A stretch of DNA of 64,000 nt, from positions 169,999-233,998 of the forward strand of contig NZ_LRPB01000045.1 of NCBI RefSeq assembly GCF_001592945.1, given 5' to 3'. Below are positions 16,919 to 26,501 of the stretch, one piece after another (position 1 is the stretch's first letter; each line of letters begins with the position of its first letter). The notes below the pieces were generated by a model. The model saw nothing but the letters and a program-made list of their open reading frames with translations. It ran no database searches and was not told the origin of the DNA. The DNA comes from Roseivirga seohaensis. GTDB lineage: Bacteria > Bacteroidota > Bacteroidia > Cytophagales > Cyclobacteriaceae. The translations under genes were made by a program, and so were the position numbers.

Positions 16919-17033
16919 TGAGATAAAATGAGTTTTTGATCGTTACGAATTTAATCAACCATTGGTCACATATTGCCAACAAATTTATAAATTCAACGAT
17001 CGTTCTGTTAAACGGTTCATAATCCAGTTCACA

Positions 17034-18299
17034 ATGAGAAGACTTTCGATTTTATTGATTTTGGCAATGTTTAGCCTTTCCAGCTACGCCTCCAAAATTT
17101 TGATCCCAATGGATCTTTCACAATCAAATCACCTAAAAGCTTACGGCATTGCTTACTGGGTTCTCAGTAAAGACGCATCAATCGACTGGATGTTAAATTT
17201 TAGAGGCGGAAGTTTTTTATTACCCTCTTCTGCGGCAATAGAAAAGGAATTGGTAATTCGCGGAGTGAGCTACGAAGTGATATCTGACGCCACAGCTACG
17301 CAATACGAAAATCAGATTGCCTCTCCTTCATCTAACATGGACATGATGAAATTAGAGAAGGTGCCAAAAATTGCAGTGTACTCGCCTAAAACAAAAATGC
17401 CATGGGATGATGCCGTAACCTTGGCCTTGACCTATGCGGAAATTCCATACGATATTATTTATGATGATGAGTTAATGGCCGATGAACTTCCGAAATATGA
17501 TTGGCTGCATTTACACCATGAAGATTTTACAGGCCAGTATGGTAAGTTTTATGCCACTTACTCTCCTTACAGTTGGTACCAACAGCAACAAAAAGACTAT
17601 GAAGCTTCTGCCAGAAAACATGGTTTCGCAAAAGTATCGCAACTAAAATTGGCCATTGCTCAAAAGATAAGAACTTTTGTGGCAGGCGGAGGCTTTCTCT
17701 TTGCCATGTGTTCTGCCACCGATTCTTTCGATATTGCGCTAGCTGCCAATGGACTCGACTTTATTGAAGCCATGTATGATGGAGACCCTGCCAACCCAGC
17801 TGCCGAATCTCAGTTCGACTTCTCTCAAACTTTGGCTTTTGAAAATTTCAAACTAAAAAAAGATCCTCTCGAATACGAGTTCTCCGATATTGATAATACC
17901 GATGCAAGACGTTCAAGATCATTAAATGAAGGCAACGATTTCTTCAAACTTTTTGAATTTTCTGCAAAATGGGATCCGATTCCAACCATGTTGACCCAAA
18001 ACCATACGCGTTTAATTAAGGGGTTTTATGGCCAAACCACAGCATTTAAAACCAGAGTAATCAAGCCCGATGTGGTAACCATGGGGCAAAACGATGCGGC
18101 TGAAGAAGCAAAATATGTTCATGGAGTTTTCGGAAATGGCTTCTGGACTTTTTATGGCGGCCACGACCCAGAGGATTATCAGCACAGAGTAGGCGAGGAA
18201 CCAACCGATTTAAATCTCTATCCTAATTCTCCTGGTTACCGATTAATTCTGAACAACATTCTATTTCCGGCAGCTAAGAAAAAGAAAAGGAAGACTTAA
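17034..18299 (+). CDS. Secreted Bacteroidota-specific protein, often labelled asparagine synthetase B
   Basis: A 421-residue exported protein starting with a signal peptide (MRRLSILLILAMFSLSSYAS) at the ATG at 17034; an earlier in-frame ATG at 16962 would bury it. The mature start KILIPMDLSQSNHLKAYGIA is the hallmark of a family that databases often call asparagine synthetase B. There is no N-terminal Cys nucleophile of a class II amidotransferase and no PP-loop (SGGxDS), so that name is not supported. Seen instead: a glutamine-amidotransferase-like segment, IRTFVAGGGFLFAMCSATDSFD, and FWTFYGGHDPED near the C terminus. A class I amidotransferase-like fold with a Cys in AMCSAT is possible; function unknown. 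Confidence 0.72.
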   Translation: MRRLSILLILAMFSLSSYASKILIPMDLSQSNHLKAYGIAYWVLSKDASIDWMLNFRGGSFLLPSSAAIEKELVIRGVSYEVISDATATQYENQIASPSSNMDMMKLEKVPKIAVYSPKTKMPWDDAVTLALTYAEIPYDIIYDDELMADELPKYDWLHLHHEDFTGQYGKFYATYSPYSWYQQQQKDYEASARKHGFAKVSQLKLAIAQKIRTFVAGGGFLFAMCSATDSFDIALAANGLDFIEAMYDGDPANPAAESQFDFSQTLAFENFKLKKDPLEYEFSDIDNTDARRSRSLNEGNDFFKLFEFSAKWDPIPTMLTQNHTRLIKGFYGQTTAFKTRVIKPDVVTMGQNDAAEEAKYVHGVFGNGFWTFYGGHDPEDYQHRVGEEPTDLNLYPNSPGYRLILNNILFPAAKKKKRKT

Positions 18300-18322
18300 A
18301 TGAAGAAGTAAAAGGTGTATTC

Positions 18323-18928
18323 TCAATGCATTCTATCTCCTCTAACTTCAAGAGACTTTAAAATATTTGCTTCCTCGATTAAGAACTCTTTCCAGCGGGT
18401 AAGTACATATTCTTCTGGCATGTAAATTTTAGCCAAACTTATGAAGTTCTTATAATGACCTGCCTCTGAGACCATAAGTTCATAATAGAAGTTTTTAAGC
18501 TCCTGATCTTGAATGTTTTGAGAGAGAATCTTAAACCGTTCACAACTCCTTGCTTCGATTAGAGCATTCATCAATAGTCTTTCTACTAATTGCTGATCTC
18601 GGCTACCTCCTTTTTTAACTACTTTCTGAAGTTGAATGACATATTCATCTTTTCTAGCTTGACCAAATGACATTCCTCTTTTCTTAAGTTGCTCCAAAAC
18701 CCTTTCAAAATGATTCCATTCTTCCGCCACAACAGGCGTTATCATTTCAACCATTTCTGTTTTTTCTGGGAACAAAACAATCAACGAAATGCACGATGAA
18801 GCTGCTTTCTGCTCACAATAGGCATGATCTACCAGAATATCCTCTATGTTCATCTGGGCAATATTTACCCAACGAGGATCAGTTGGTAATTGTAATCCTA
18901 AAAGGTGGTTGCTCAGTTCTTCATTCAT
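18323..18928 (-). CDS. miaE: MiaE-like tRNA 2-methylthio-N6-isopentenyladenosine hydroxylase
   Basis: A 201-residue di-iron hydroxylase of the MiaE family, which hydroxylates the isopentenyl group at A37 of tRNAs. The fold is a ferritin-like four-helix bundle. Iron ligands visible in order: Glu39 (HAYCEQKAAS), Glu70 with His73 (EEWNHFERV), a Glu in IEARSCERF, and the SEAGHYKNF motif with Glu and His. The length fits the shorter Bacteroidota type. Its hydroxylation normally depends on earlier MiaA/MiaB steps, encoded elsewhere. Its start faces the DUF3078 gene. Confidence 0.88.
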   Translation of the reverse strand: MNEELSNHLLGLQLPTDPRWVNIAQMNIEDILVDHAYCEQKAASSCISLIVLFPEKTEMVEMITPVVAEEWNHFERVLEQLKKRGMSFGQARKDEYVIQLQKVVKKGGSRDQQLVERLLMNALIEARSCERFKILSQNIQDQELKNFYYELMVSEAGHYKNFISLAKIYMPEEYVLTRWKEFLIEEANILKSLEVRGDRMH

Positions 18929-19059
18929 TCTACAAAGTTAAGCCTACTACTCAAATATTAAAAAGTAGTAACTTTACGCCCTTAATTTTTATTGAACCTG
19001 CTAAATTGCAAAGCATTTTAAAATCAATTTGATTATTTCAATTTCCAAACATTGACATT

Positions 19060-19965
19060 ATGAAGAAAACACTACTCATTTGCCTTACCCTCTTGGTGGC
19101 GTATACTGCTCAGTCGCAAACAACGGCTGACTCCGTAAAATGGGAAAGAAATGGCTCTTTAGGATTCACCTTCGCAAACGTTGGTTTATCTAATTGGGCT
19201 GGAGGAGGCGAAAGCTCGGTTTCGTTGGGTACAATTTTTAACGCATCGGCAATCAGAAAAGCCAATCAATCTACCTGGAAAAATCAAATTGACTTTGCTC
19301 TTGGTGGGGCCAAACTAGGCGACAAAGACTTTAGAAAAACAGATGATGCTATCATTCTATTAAGTCAATACAAAAGAAAAATTAACGAGAAATTTGGCTA
19401 CAGCGTGTCTAGTATTTTGAGAACGCAACTACTTGAAGGTAATAATTATGTGGCTGATCCCTTAAATGCTGGAGAAGAAATTGCTGAGAAAATATCCAAT
19501 TTTATGGCACCTGGCTACCTTTCTGTTAATTTAGGTATGGAATACAGCAGCGGTGACGTACTTACGGTTTCTTTTGCCCCTGCAGCGGGTAAATTCACTT
19601 TTGTAATGGACGATGAACTTTCAGCCGCAGGTGCTTATGGTGTTGACCCAGGCGATAAAGTTAGAGCTGAATTTGGTGCAAACATGCTTACTACATTAAA
19701 CTTGAAGTTAATGGACAACATTACTTTCCAATCTAACCTTAACTTCTTTACAGCTTATGATAGCTTTGGTAATGTAGATACCAACTGGGAGACTTTATTG
19801 GTGATGAAAGTGAACAAATGGTTCAATGCTACCTTTGGTACACAGTTGATCTACGATGACGACATTTTAATCAAAGGTGAGGACGGAAATGTGTCTAGAG
19901 AAATTCAGTTTAAACACGTGTTAAACCTTGGCGTTAACTTTAAACTATTTAGCACAGGTAACTAA
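19060..19965 (+). CDS. DUF3078 envelope protein
   Basis: A 301-residue exported protein. A signal peptide ends near residue 19 (TAQSQ). The mature part begins with WERNGSLGFTFANVGLSNWAGGGESS, the DUF3078 signature in which an NWAGGG turn follows the first strand, and continues as alternating hydrophobic strands ending in an aromatic-rich C terminus (LGVNFKLF), as in a beta-barrel of the outer membrane. The family is common in Bacteroidota and has no assigned function. The gene has its own terminator-like hairpin at 19989-20044. Confidence 0.85.
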   Translation: MKKTLLICLTLLVAYTAQSQTTADSVKWERNGSLGFTFANVGLSNWAGGGESSVSLGTIFNASAIRKANQSTWKNQIDFALGGAKLGDKDFRKTDDAIILLSQYKRKINEKFGYSVSSILRTQLLEGNNYVADPLNAGEEIAEKISNFMAPGYLSVNLGMEYSSGDVLTVSFAPAAGKFTFVMDDELSAAGAYGVDPGDKVRAEFGANMLTTLNLKLMDNITFQSNLNFFTAYDSFGNVDTNWETLLVMKVNKWFNATFGTQLIYDDDILIKGEDGNVSREIQFKHVLNLGVNFKLFSTGN

Positions 19966-19988
19966 GGTTTAATAAACACAATTCAGAG

Positions 19989-20044
19989 AGTCATTCTGGA
20001 AGGCCTAATCAAATTAATTGATACCGCTTTCAGAATGACTTTTC
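19989..20044 (+). terminator. Terminator-like hairpin after the DUF3078 gene
   Basis: The arms AGTCATTCTG (19989-19998) and CAGAATGACT (20031-20040) are exact complements followed by TTTCTATTTT. The long loop contains partial pairing. It lies between convergent genes and may serve both. Confidence 0.65.
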
Positions 20045-20073
20045 TATTTTAAGGCTACTTAATGCGAAGATTT

Positions 20074-21999
20074 TTAATTGTAGAATGACCAACGAACGCC
20101 CATGTCTAACGTACGTTTTACGCCAGTATAATAAGGTGTTAAGAAATAACCATCGGCAGTAATGCCTTGATTAAAATGAGCTGACTTAACGAAGAAATGA
20201 AAATTCTCAACTTTGAAATTCAAGAATAAATCGGCCTTAACAAAAGCATCATTTTTAAAGTCGTTTTGAAGATAATATTGCTGAACAATAGGGTTATAAG
20301 CATTGGCATAATAGGCAGAACGGTAGTGCAAATCTATTCCAGTATGAACAATCATTTTTCCGTTAAAAACTACATTTTTATACGCCAATTGCCCATTCGC
20401 TAACATATCGGGAAGGCGATAAAGATCTGACGAACCTCCAGAAACTGTATTATAATAAAAACTACTCGACCATTTCCATTTTGGCGACAGATTGAAATCA
20501 AAATGGAACCCCGGAGCCAAAATTACGATATCGCTTCCCGCTTGATTTGGGCGCTTATCTTGACCATAATAGAGGTAATTAGCAATTCTATTGAATCTGA
20601 TCAATGGCCTGAAACTCATGCCCTGAGTGTTAATTTTAATTTCACCATAGAGGTTTTCGGACTGCTCGTTTTTAAACCCGTTGATCCAATAGCCCTGCTG
20701 ACCAGCATAAAGTTCAGAAAGGTAAGAGGGTTGGCTAGATACTTTAGAAACTCTAGCATCGAAGAAATTACTAGTAAAGTCTCCTTCAACAAAAAAGCCA
20801 CCTCCAATCAAATATTCTCCAGAAGCTTTCAAGAAAATTTTTGGCGTAATTTTCTGCCTTAAAGTTCCTCCCAAATAACTTTCTAAATCAGCACCTTCTC
20901 CACCTAAAATTCTATTGTCATATTTCAAATAACGAGAGCGATAAAAAACTGTGTATGAAAAACTTTTGGTATAACCTTTAACTCCAAATTCATTAGAAAG
21001 CTCATTATAAGTAGTTCTGTCCATGATGGAATCTCTCACCAAATTACGCCCCACAGGTTTATAAACCAATGAGTCTGAACCGGCCAAATTATACACATCA
21101 GTATACCTTACTACCTGATTATAATAAGTACCAGAATGATACACCTGCAATACTGAATCTAAATTGTATTGCTGAAAAATATGTACTCCCCCACGCTTAT
21201 CATAGCTTTCGGCATCATCGAGTAACACGTTGGCATCTTTATACTTAAAATAGGTAGCTTCTGCACCGTTCTCATCATTAGCAGGGTCGATGGCAGGGTC
21301 AAGAATTCCTCCCTGCTCATCTACGCTAAATTTCATTTGAGTTACATTAAACAAGGCCAAATAGCGAGGTAGTTTTTTGGGACGAATAAAGCCGAAGAAG
21401 TTATAATTGGTTCCTTTCGACTGAAAATCGCCAGTGCTTAAAAATGCCAACTGTTTTTCGGCCCTCACACTTTTATACTGAAAGCCCAAATTCAAATAAA
21501 CACTGTCGTTTAGAGCGAAGACAATATCTGTTTGTCCTCTTCGGCCACCTCCATACACCACATTGATTTCTGTAAATGGAGATTTGGTATCGAAATACTT
21601 AATATCGTCAGGGCCAACATAAAACTCATCATAAGCATTATAGCCTGACCGCCTTCCAATAGTCATAGATGGTTCATAATACAAACCTCGGTAGGCTGTC
21701 CCCAAATTGCCCAAATTTTGACCAAGATTGCCATTTCTTTCAATATCAGTATAGCGATGAAGGTTATCAGGAATAGTATCTGGATAATTGAAAATGAGGT
21801 TATTGAATTTGAAATTCTTCTCGTAAGTGTAGCGAGTGGTCAAAGGACCGTATACACTCTCAACAGTATCTTTTAAAAGTCGATTTTCTCTCTGACTTTT
21901 CAGTGAATCTCTATTGACACTAAACGTGGTGTTACCTTGAGAAAAAGCCGCAGCACTTAACACCAAAAAACTTGAAATAAATAATACCCTCTTCAGCAC
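20074..21999 (-). CDS. Putative outer-membrane porin (Porin_10 type)
   Basis: An outer-membrane beta-barrel of about 640 residues. A signal peptide (LKRVLFISSFLVLSAAAFSQ) is followed by a Porin_10-like start (YGPLTTRYTYEKNFKFN) and by regular amphipathic strands with aromatic girdles, ending in MGVRWSFYN, a terminal aromatic typical of BAM substrates. Its substrate is unknown. No ATG fits: a TTG at 22014 or a GTG at 21999 could start it; 21999 gives the better signal peptide. The stop of lpxK lies just before, so both are probably one transcript. Confidence 0.82.
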   Translation of the reverse strand: MLKRVLFISSFLVLSAAAFSQGNTTFSVNRDSLKSQRENRLLKDTVESVYGPLTTRYTYEKNFKFNNLIFNYPDTIPDNLHRYTDIERNGNLGQNLGNLGTAYRGLYYEPSMTIGRRSGYNAYDEFYVGPDDIKYFDTKSPFTEINVVYGGGRRGQTDIVFALNDSVYLNLGFQYKSVRAEKQLAFLSTGDFQSKGTNYNFFGFIRPKKLPRYLALFNVTQMKFSVDEQGGILDPAIDPANDENGAEATYFKYKDANVLLDDAESYDKRGGVHIFQQYNLDSVLQVYHSGTYYNQVVRYTDVYNLAGSDSLVYKPVGRNLVRDSIMDRTTYNELSNEFGVKGYTKSFSYTVFYRSRYLKYDNRILGGEGADLESYLGGTLRQKITPKIFLKASGEYLIGGGFFVEGDFTSNFFDARVSKVSSQPSYLSELYAGQQGYWINGFKNEQSENLYGEIKINTQGMSFRPLIRFNRIANYLYYGQDKRPNQAGSDIVILAPGFHFDFNLSPKWKWSSSFYYNTVSGGSSDLYRLPDMLANGQLAYKNVVFNGKMIVHTGIDLHYRSAYYANAYNPIVQQYYLQNDFKNDAFVKADLFLNFKVENFHFFVKSAHFNQGITADGYFLTPYYTGVKRTLDMGVRWSFYN

Positions 22000-22015
22000 G
22001 CCCAAAATTAACAAT

Positions 22016-23074
22016 TCAATTGAGGTTTTTCTTTTGTTCTAGCACTTTAAACAAGCGACTGGTAAACTTCTCTTCTTCTTCCATTTCAAAGCGAATGGGA
22101 ATATAAAAAGCTGTTGTCTTCTTAAAAAGTGGATGTTCGGCAAGTGTCAAAAGTCGTACCATGTCTTTCTCTGTCGTTACAATCTTTATCTCTTCTTTCT
22201 GTGTCTGTAAATAAGTCAGTAAACCGTCTAAGTCTTTTGCAGTAAAACCGTGATGATCTTGAAAAACAAATTCCTGTTTTATACTATAGCTTTTTTCAAC
22301 CTCAGTTTTGAACATTTTATTGTCGGCAATAGCTGTTAGCAATAACACAGTGTTTCCTTTCATTAATTCACCTAACTGCTCCTTAAACACTGGCTTTGGT
22401 TCATCATAAATAATCCTACTAAAGAACACTGGCTTTTCTCCTAAATAGACTTTTACGTTCGCCTTAATTTCTCTTCTCTCCTGTTCATCAATGGTTTCTG
22501 GGCTTTTGGTGATAATAACACAATCTGCCCTTTTGGCTCCACTTCTACTTTCGCGTAATTCACCAGTCGGTAAAATATAATCTTCGTAAAAAGGGTGATT
22601 AAAATCGCTCAAAAGAATATTGAAATCTCTGGCCACTTTTCTATGCTGATAAGCATCGTCTAAAAGAAAAACCTCAATATCTTCCTTCTCCATAAGAGCC
22701 GAAGGAATGGCTATAACTCTTTCTGCACCAACGCACACTGAGATATTTGTTCCGAACTTTCTATAATATTGATAGGGCTCATCTCCCATTGTTTCGGCAG
22801 TATCGGTTTCGGAAGCCATTCTATAGCCTCTTGTTTTCCTTCCGTAGCCTCTACTCAAAGTGGCCAATCGATAATCCTTTTGTAGTAACCTGATTAAGTA
22901 CTCCACCATGGGCGTTTTACCCGTTCCACCCATAGAAAGGTTACCAACTGAAATAATGGTACGATCAAATTCTACCTGAGGCTTCTTGCCTATATTGTAG
23001 AGGTGATTTCTGAAACTCATCAGCCCACCATAAAGGGCAGAAATGGGAAATAATATCCATCGTAAGAGTTTCAT
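22016..23074 (-). CDS. lpxK: Tetraacyldisaccharide 4'-kinase
   Basis: A 352-residue membrane-associated kinase that phosphorylates the 4' position of the lipid A disaccharide. An N-terminal hydrophobic helix (WILFPISALYGGLM) anchors it. The P-loop GNLSMGGTGKTP lies at 44-55, followed by the family motif LATLSRGYGRKTRGY, the EVFLLDDAYQHRKV loop with the catalytic Asp-Asp, and VTTEKDMVRL near residue 300. Length fits the family. It is divergent from nif3, separated by 41 bases, which must hold both promoters or parts of them. Confident. Confidence 0.95.
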   Translation of the reverse strand: MKLLRWILFPISALYGGLMSFRNHLYNIGKKPQVEFDRTIISVGNLSMGGTGKTPMVEYLIRLLQKDYRLATLSRGYGRKTRGYRMASETDTAETMGDEPYQYYRKFGTNISVCVGAERVIAIPSALMEKEDIEVFLLDDAYQHRKVARDFNILLSDFNHPFYEDYILPTGELRESRSGAKRADCVIITKSPETIDEQERREIKANVKVYLGEKPVFFSRIIYDEPKPVFKEQLGELMKGNTVLLLTAIADNKMFKTEVEKSYSIKQEFVFQDHHGFTAKDLDGLLTYLQTQKEEIKIVTTEKDMVRLLTLAEHPLFKKTTAFYIPIRFEMEEEEKFTSRLFKVLEQKKNLN

Positions 23075-23115
23075 TCTATTCAGGTTTCTATCTTAGCATT
23101 CTAAAAGTTACAAAG

Positions 23116-24213
23116 ATGGTAAAAATCAAGGAGATCATTGAAGAACTGGAAAAACTTGCACCTCCAGCATATCAAGAGTCTTACGACAATTCAGGCTTAA
23201 TCACCGGAGATAAAAACTGGAATGTAAGTGGAATAATGGCGAGCTTGGACTGTATTGAAGCCGTTATTGACGATGCTATTAATAAGAAGTGCAATCTGAT
23301 TGTCGCCCATCACCCGATCGTTTTCAAGGGCCTTAAAAAGCTCAATGGAAAAAATTATGTGGAGCGAACCATCATTAAAGCCATTAAAAACGATATTGCT
23401 ATTTATGCCATTCACACCAATTTAGACAATGTGTATTTGGGCGTTAATCAAAAAATCGCCAATAAAATCGGACTAATCAATACGAGAATTTTAGCACCAA
23501 AAAAACAACTTTTAGAAAAGTTGGTGGTGTTCATTCCCAAAGAAGATACCAACAGGGTGCTTGATGCACTTTATGCTGCTGGAGCTGGAGAAATAGGGAA
23601 TTATTCACACTGTAGTTTTAAAGTAAATGGAACCGGCAGCTTTAAGCCCAACGAAAAGGCCAATCCGGTAATTGGTGAAAGAGGTCAGCTAGAACATGTG
23701 GATGAAGATCGGGTAGAAATCATGTATCCGAGTTATTTAAGCAGTAAGGTTATTCGCACTTTAAAAGAAAATCATCCTTATGAAGAAGTAGCTTATTATA
23801 TCAGTCAGTTAGAAAATGAAAACCAAGAAGTAGGTTCTGGAATGATTGGGCAACTGGAAAAGGAAATGACAAGCCATGAATTCCTAGCGCATTTGAAACA
23901 AACCATGGAACTGAATACCATTCGTTACACCGCTAAAAACACGGATTCAATCAAGACAGTAGCACTTTGCGGTGGAGCCGGCAGCTTCCTTTTATCTACT
24001 GCTATGGCTCAAAATGCCGATGCTTTTGTGACTGGAGATTTTAAGTATCACGAGTTCTTTGATGGGGAAGGAAAAACGCTAATTGCAGACATAGGGCATT
24101 ATGAAAGCGAAAAGTTTACAAAAGAGCTTTTGCATTCATTATTGACAGAAAATTTTGCTAATATTGCAACCTATTTGACAGAGGTGAATACGAACCCCGT
24201 ACTGTACTTCTAA
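23116..24213 (+). CDS. Nif3/YbgI-like dinuclear metal protein
   Basis: A 365-residue member of the Nif3 family, which forms a hexameric toroid with a dinuclear metal centre. Metal ligands are visible: His65-His66 (VAHHPIVF), Asp104 (HTNLDN), and near the C terminus His and Glu in GHYESE. The middle insertion (about 125-225, with the NYSHCSFKVNGTGSFKP motif) makes it the long version found in Bacteroidota and Firmicutes. GTP cyclohydrolase activity is sometimes annotated but is not well settled for the family. It precedes a zinc-ribbon gene by 10 bases, a very common pairing. Confidence 0.92.
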   Translation: MVKIKEIIEELEKLAPPAYQESYDNSGLITGDKNWNVSGIMASLDCIEAVIDDAINKKCNLIVAHHPIVFKGLKKLNGKNYVERTIIKAIKNDIAIYAIHTNLDNVYLGVNQKIANKIGLINTRILAPKKQLLEKLVVFIPKEDTNRVLDALYAAGAGEIGNYSHCSFKVNGTGSFKPNEKANPVIGERGQLEHVDEDRVEIMYPSYLSSKVIRTLKENHPYEEVAYYISQLENENQEVGSGMIGQLEKEMTSHEFLAHLKQTMELNTIRYTAKNTDSIKTVALCGGAGSFLLSTAMAQNADAFVTGDFKYHEFFDGEGKTLIADIGHYESEKFTKELLHSLLTENFANIATYLTEVNTNPVLYF

Positions 24214-24223
24214 AAAAACGTGA

Positions 24224-25003
24224 ATGGAAAAGACTGTAGCACAAAAACTTGACGCCCTTACTAATCTTCAGAGAATTGATTCTGAATTGGATGAAATCAA
24301 AAAAGTAAGAGGTGCCCTACCTGATGAAGTAGCTGATTTAGAAGATGAGATCGCTGGATACCAGACAAGAATTGATAAATTCAAGTCTGAAGCTGGAGAT
24401 CTTGAAACTAGTATTGCAGATTATAAAACCCAGATTAAAAACTCTGAGGCGCTAATCAAAAAATACAATGAGCAACAAATGAACGTGCGTAACAACCGTG
24501 AATATGATGCCATTACAAAAGAAATTGAGCTCCAAAATTTAGAGATTCAAATTTCTGAAAAGAGAATTAAAGAAGCCTTCGCAAAAATCGAAATCAAAAA
24601 TGGTGAAATCGCCAAAACTGAAGAAGAATTAGCGGAGAGGGAAAAAGATTTGAATAGCAAAAAAAGCGAACTCGAAACTTTGACCAAAGAAAGTCACGAT
24701 GACGAGCAGAAGCTAATGAACGCAAGAACAAAAGCTACTAAAGACATCGAAGAAAGACTTTTGGTTTCTTACAACAAACTTCGTGACAACGCAAGAAATG
24801 GTTTAGCAGTAGTACCTGTAGATAGAGGAGCTTGTGGTGGTTGTTTCAACGTTGTTCCTCCCCAAAGACAAGCCGATATTCGTGAGCGTAAGAAAATTAT
24901 TGTTTGTGAGCACTGTGGAAGAATTTTAGCAGACGTTACGGACGAGATTGTTGTAGAAGAAGCTAAACCAAAAAGAAGCAGAAGAGCTGCAACTAAAGCT
25001 TAA
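24224..25003 (+). CDS. Coiled-coil protein with C4 zinc ribbon
   Basis: A 259-residue protein. Residues about 10-185 form a long antiparallel coiled coil rich in Glu and Lys. At about 203-231 a zinc ribbon follows, GACGGCFNVVPPQ followed later by VCEHCGRIL, with four Cys in two CxxC knuckles. The C-terminal tail is basic (KRSRRAATKA). Relatives such as Helicobacter HP0958 and Chlamydia CT398 act as RNA- or sigma-54/flagellar-binding chaperones; nothing here proves that role. The gene is co-directional with nif3 and almost contiguous with the TPR gene. Confidence 0.82.
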   Translation: MEKTVAQKLDALTNLQRIDSELDEIKKVRGALPDEVADLEDEIAGYQTRIDKFKSEAGDLETSIADYKTQIKNSEALIKKYNEQQMNVRNNREYDAITKEIELQNLEIQISEKRIKEAFAKIEIKNGEIAKTEEELAEREKDLNSKKSELETLTKESHDDEQKLMNARTKATKDIEERLLVSYNKLRDNARNGLAVVPVDRGACGGCFNVVPPQRQADIRERKKIIVCEHCGRILADVTDEIVVEEAKPKRSRRAATKA

Positions 25004-25013
25004 TTTGATATTA

Positions 25014-26501
25014 ATGTATCTAAAAATAAAAAAATGGATAGGCGTTTTCGTCTATCCATTTTTCATTTTAACACAAACAATTAGCTTTGCCCAAAGTCAA
25101 ACTCCCAACTTTGACTTGGCCTACCACACCACTTTGAATTTAAACTTCAAAGCATCAAAATCTATTCTATCCTCGTTAGAAAGCACAGAAATACCGATGG
25201 GCGAGCTATATGTTGCTAACCTGAACGATGTATTAGAACTTATTTTTAGTGAAGATGAAGAACGCTATGATATTCTGAAAAAGAATGAAAGTGAAAGATT
25301 AAAGCAACTTGAAAATACTTCAACCGAATCTCCATATATCGATTTCTTCAGAGCTGAAATTAAAATGCAATGGGCGTTTGTGAAACTTAAATTCGGCAAC
25401 ACGCTGAATGGCGTATGGGGGTTAAGAAATGCTTACAAAATTACGGAAGACAACATTGAAAACTACCCAGATTTCAAACTCAATTTTAAAACCATGGGCT
25501 TGCTCCAGGTTATTTTTGGAGCTGTTCCTGATAATCAACAATGGATATTAAATGTGTTGGGGCTTGAAGGTGACGTAGAAAATGGGTTAATGCATTTAAA
25601 GGAGCTCTCTAAGGAATCTACTCCTTTTACACTTGAAGCAACGCTCATTTCTTCCATGATTGAATCCTACCTTTTAGAGCAGCATGAAGAAGCTTTAAAG
25701 AACCTTAAAAACAATACTTCTGATCAGAAAACAATGGCTGAAGTGTATATTTCTTCTCTCATTTTGATGAAAGCACACAATGCAAATGCAGCTGCCCAAC
25801 TACTTACAGAAGCCTTAGAAAACCAAGAGGCCAGAGCTCCCCTATTATTTGAATACTTACTGGCCGAAGCACTTTTTCAGGGTGGAATGTACAATCAAGC
25901 CAAAACACATTATTTAGCATATATCAATCAGTTTAAAGGTAGAAACCAGCTAAAGGACTCGAGAATGAAGGTGGCAATGTGTGAATATTTCTTAGGAAAA
26001 AACACTTCATTTAAACAATACTGGGAAGAAGCAAAGACCACGGAAGGCGCTACCTCAGAAGCTGATAAAAATGCCTCAGTTATTTTGGAAGCAGACGCGC
26101 TGCCTAATTTTAAACTACTCCAAATCAGATACGCTATTGATGGTGGTTATTATACATTGGCCAGTAAAGCCATTTCTAAACTGAACCTTGAGAAATTAAC
26201 CATTATGGAGGTTCATGAAATCACCTATAGAAAAGCAAGATTAGCGCAACTAAAGTCGAATTACGCTGAAGCCATGGAGCTTTACGAGGAGGTAACTTTT
26301 AACGAAAATATACTCCCTGAGTCTTATTTCATACCCAATTCTTTCCTTCAAATGGGCTACATAAAATTGGAAGAAAAAGATAATGAGCAAGCAAAAGCAT
26401 ACTTCAAAAAGGTATTAGAATTTAAAAAGCATCCTTATAAAAACAGCTTAGATAGTAAAGCTAAAATAGCCTTGGCTACTATAGATGGCGCAAATGACTA
26501 A
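25014..26501 (+). CDS. TPR-like repeat protein, exported
   Basis: A 495-residue helical protein. The N terminus is a signal peptide or anchor (about 8-26, WIGVFVYPFFILTQTISFAQ). The remainder is made of helical pairs of TPR type, clearest at QALLYEYLLAEALFQGGMYNQAKTHYLAY-like positions near 290 and in the final repeats (MELYEEVTFNEN, QMGYIKLEEKDNEQAKAYF) from about 420. No catalytic motif is visible; it is probably a periplasmic scaffold. The ATG at 25014 is chosen over a TTG at 25005. The last 23 bases overlap a convergent phosphatase gene. Confidence 0.75.
   Translation: MYLKIKKWIGVFVYPFFILTQTISFAQSQTPNFDLAYHTTLNLNFKASKSILSSLESTEIPMGELYVANLNDVLELIFSEDEERYDILKKNESERLKQLENTSTESPYIDFFRAEIKMQWAFVKLKFGNTLNGVWGLRNAYKITEDNIENYPDFKLNFKTMGLLQVIFGAVPDNQQWILNVLGLEGDVENGLMHLKELSKESTPFTLEATLISSMIESYLLEQHEEALKNLKNNTSDQKTMAEVYISSLILMKAHNANAAAQLLTEALENQEARAPLLFEYLLAEALFQGGMYNQAKTHYLAYINQFKGRNQLKDSRMKVAMCEYFLGKNTSFKQYWEEAKTTEGATSEADKNASVILEADALPNFKLLQIRYAIDGGYYTLASKAISKLNLEKLTIMEVHEITYRKARLAQLKSNYAEAMELYEEVTFNENILPESYFIPNSFLQMGYIKLEEKDNEQAKAYFKKVLEFKKHPYKNSLDSKAKIALATIDGAND

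Noticed and set aside
20503..20862. Plus-strand open frame inside the Porin_10 gene
   Set aside because: It lies antisense within a well-formed barrel gene and has no supporting signature.
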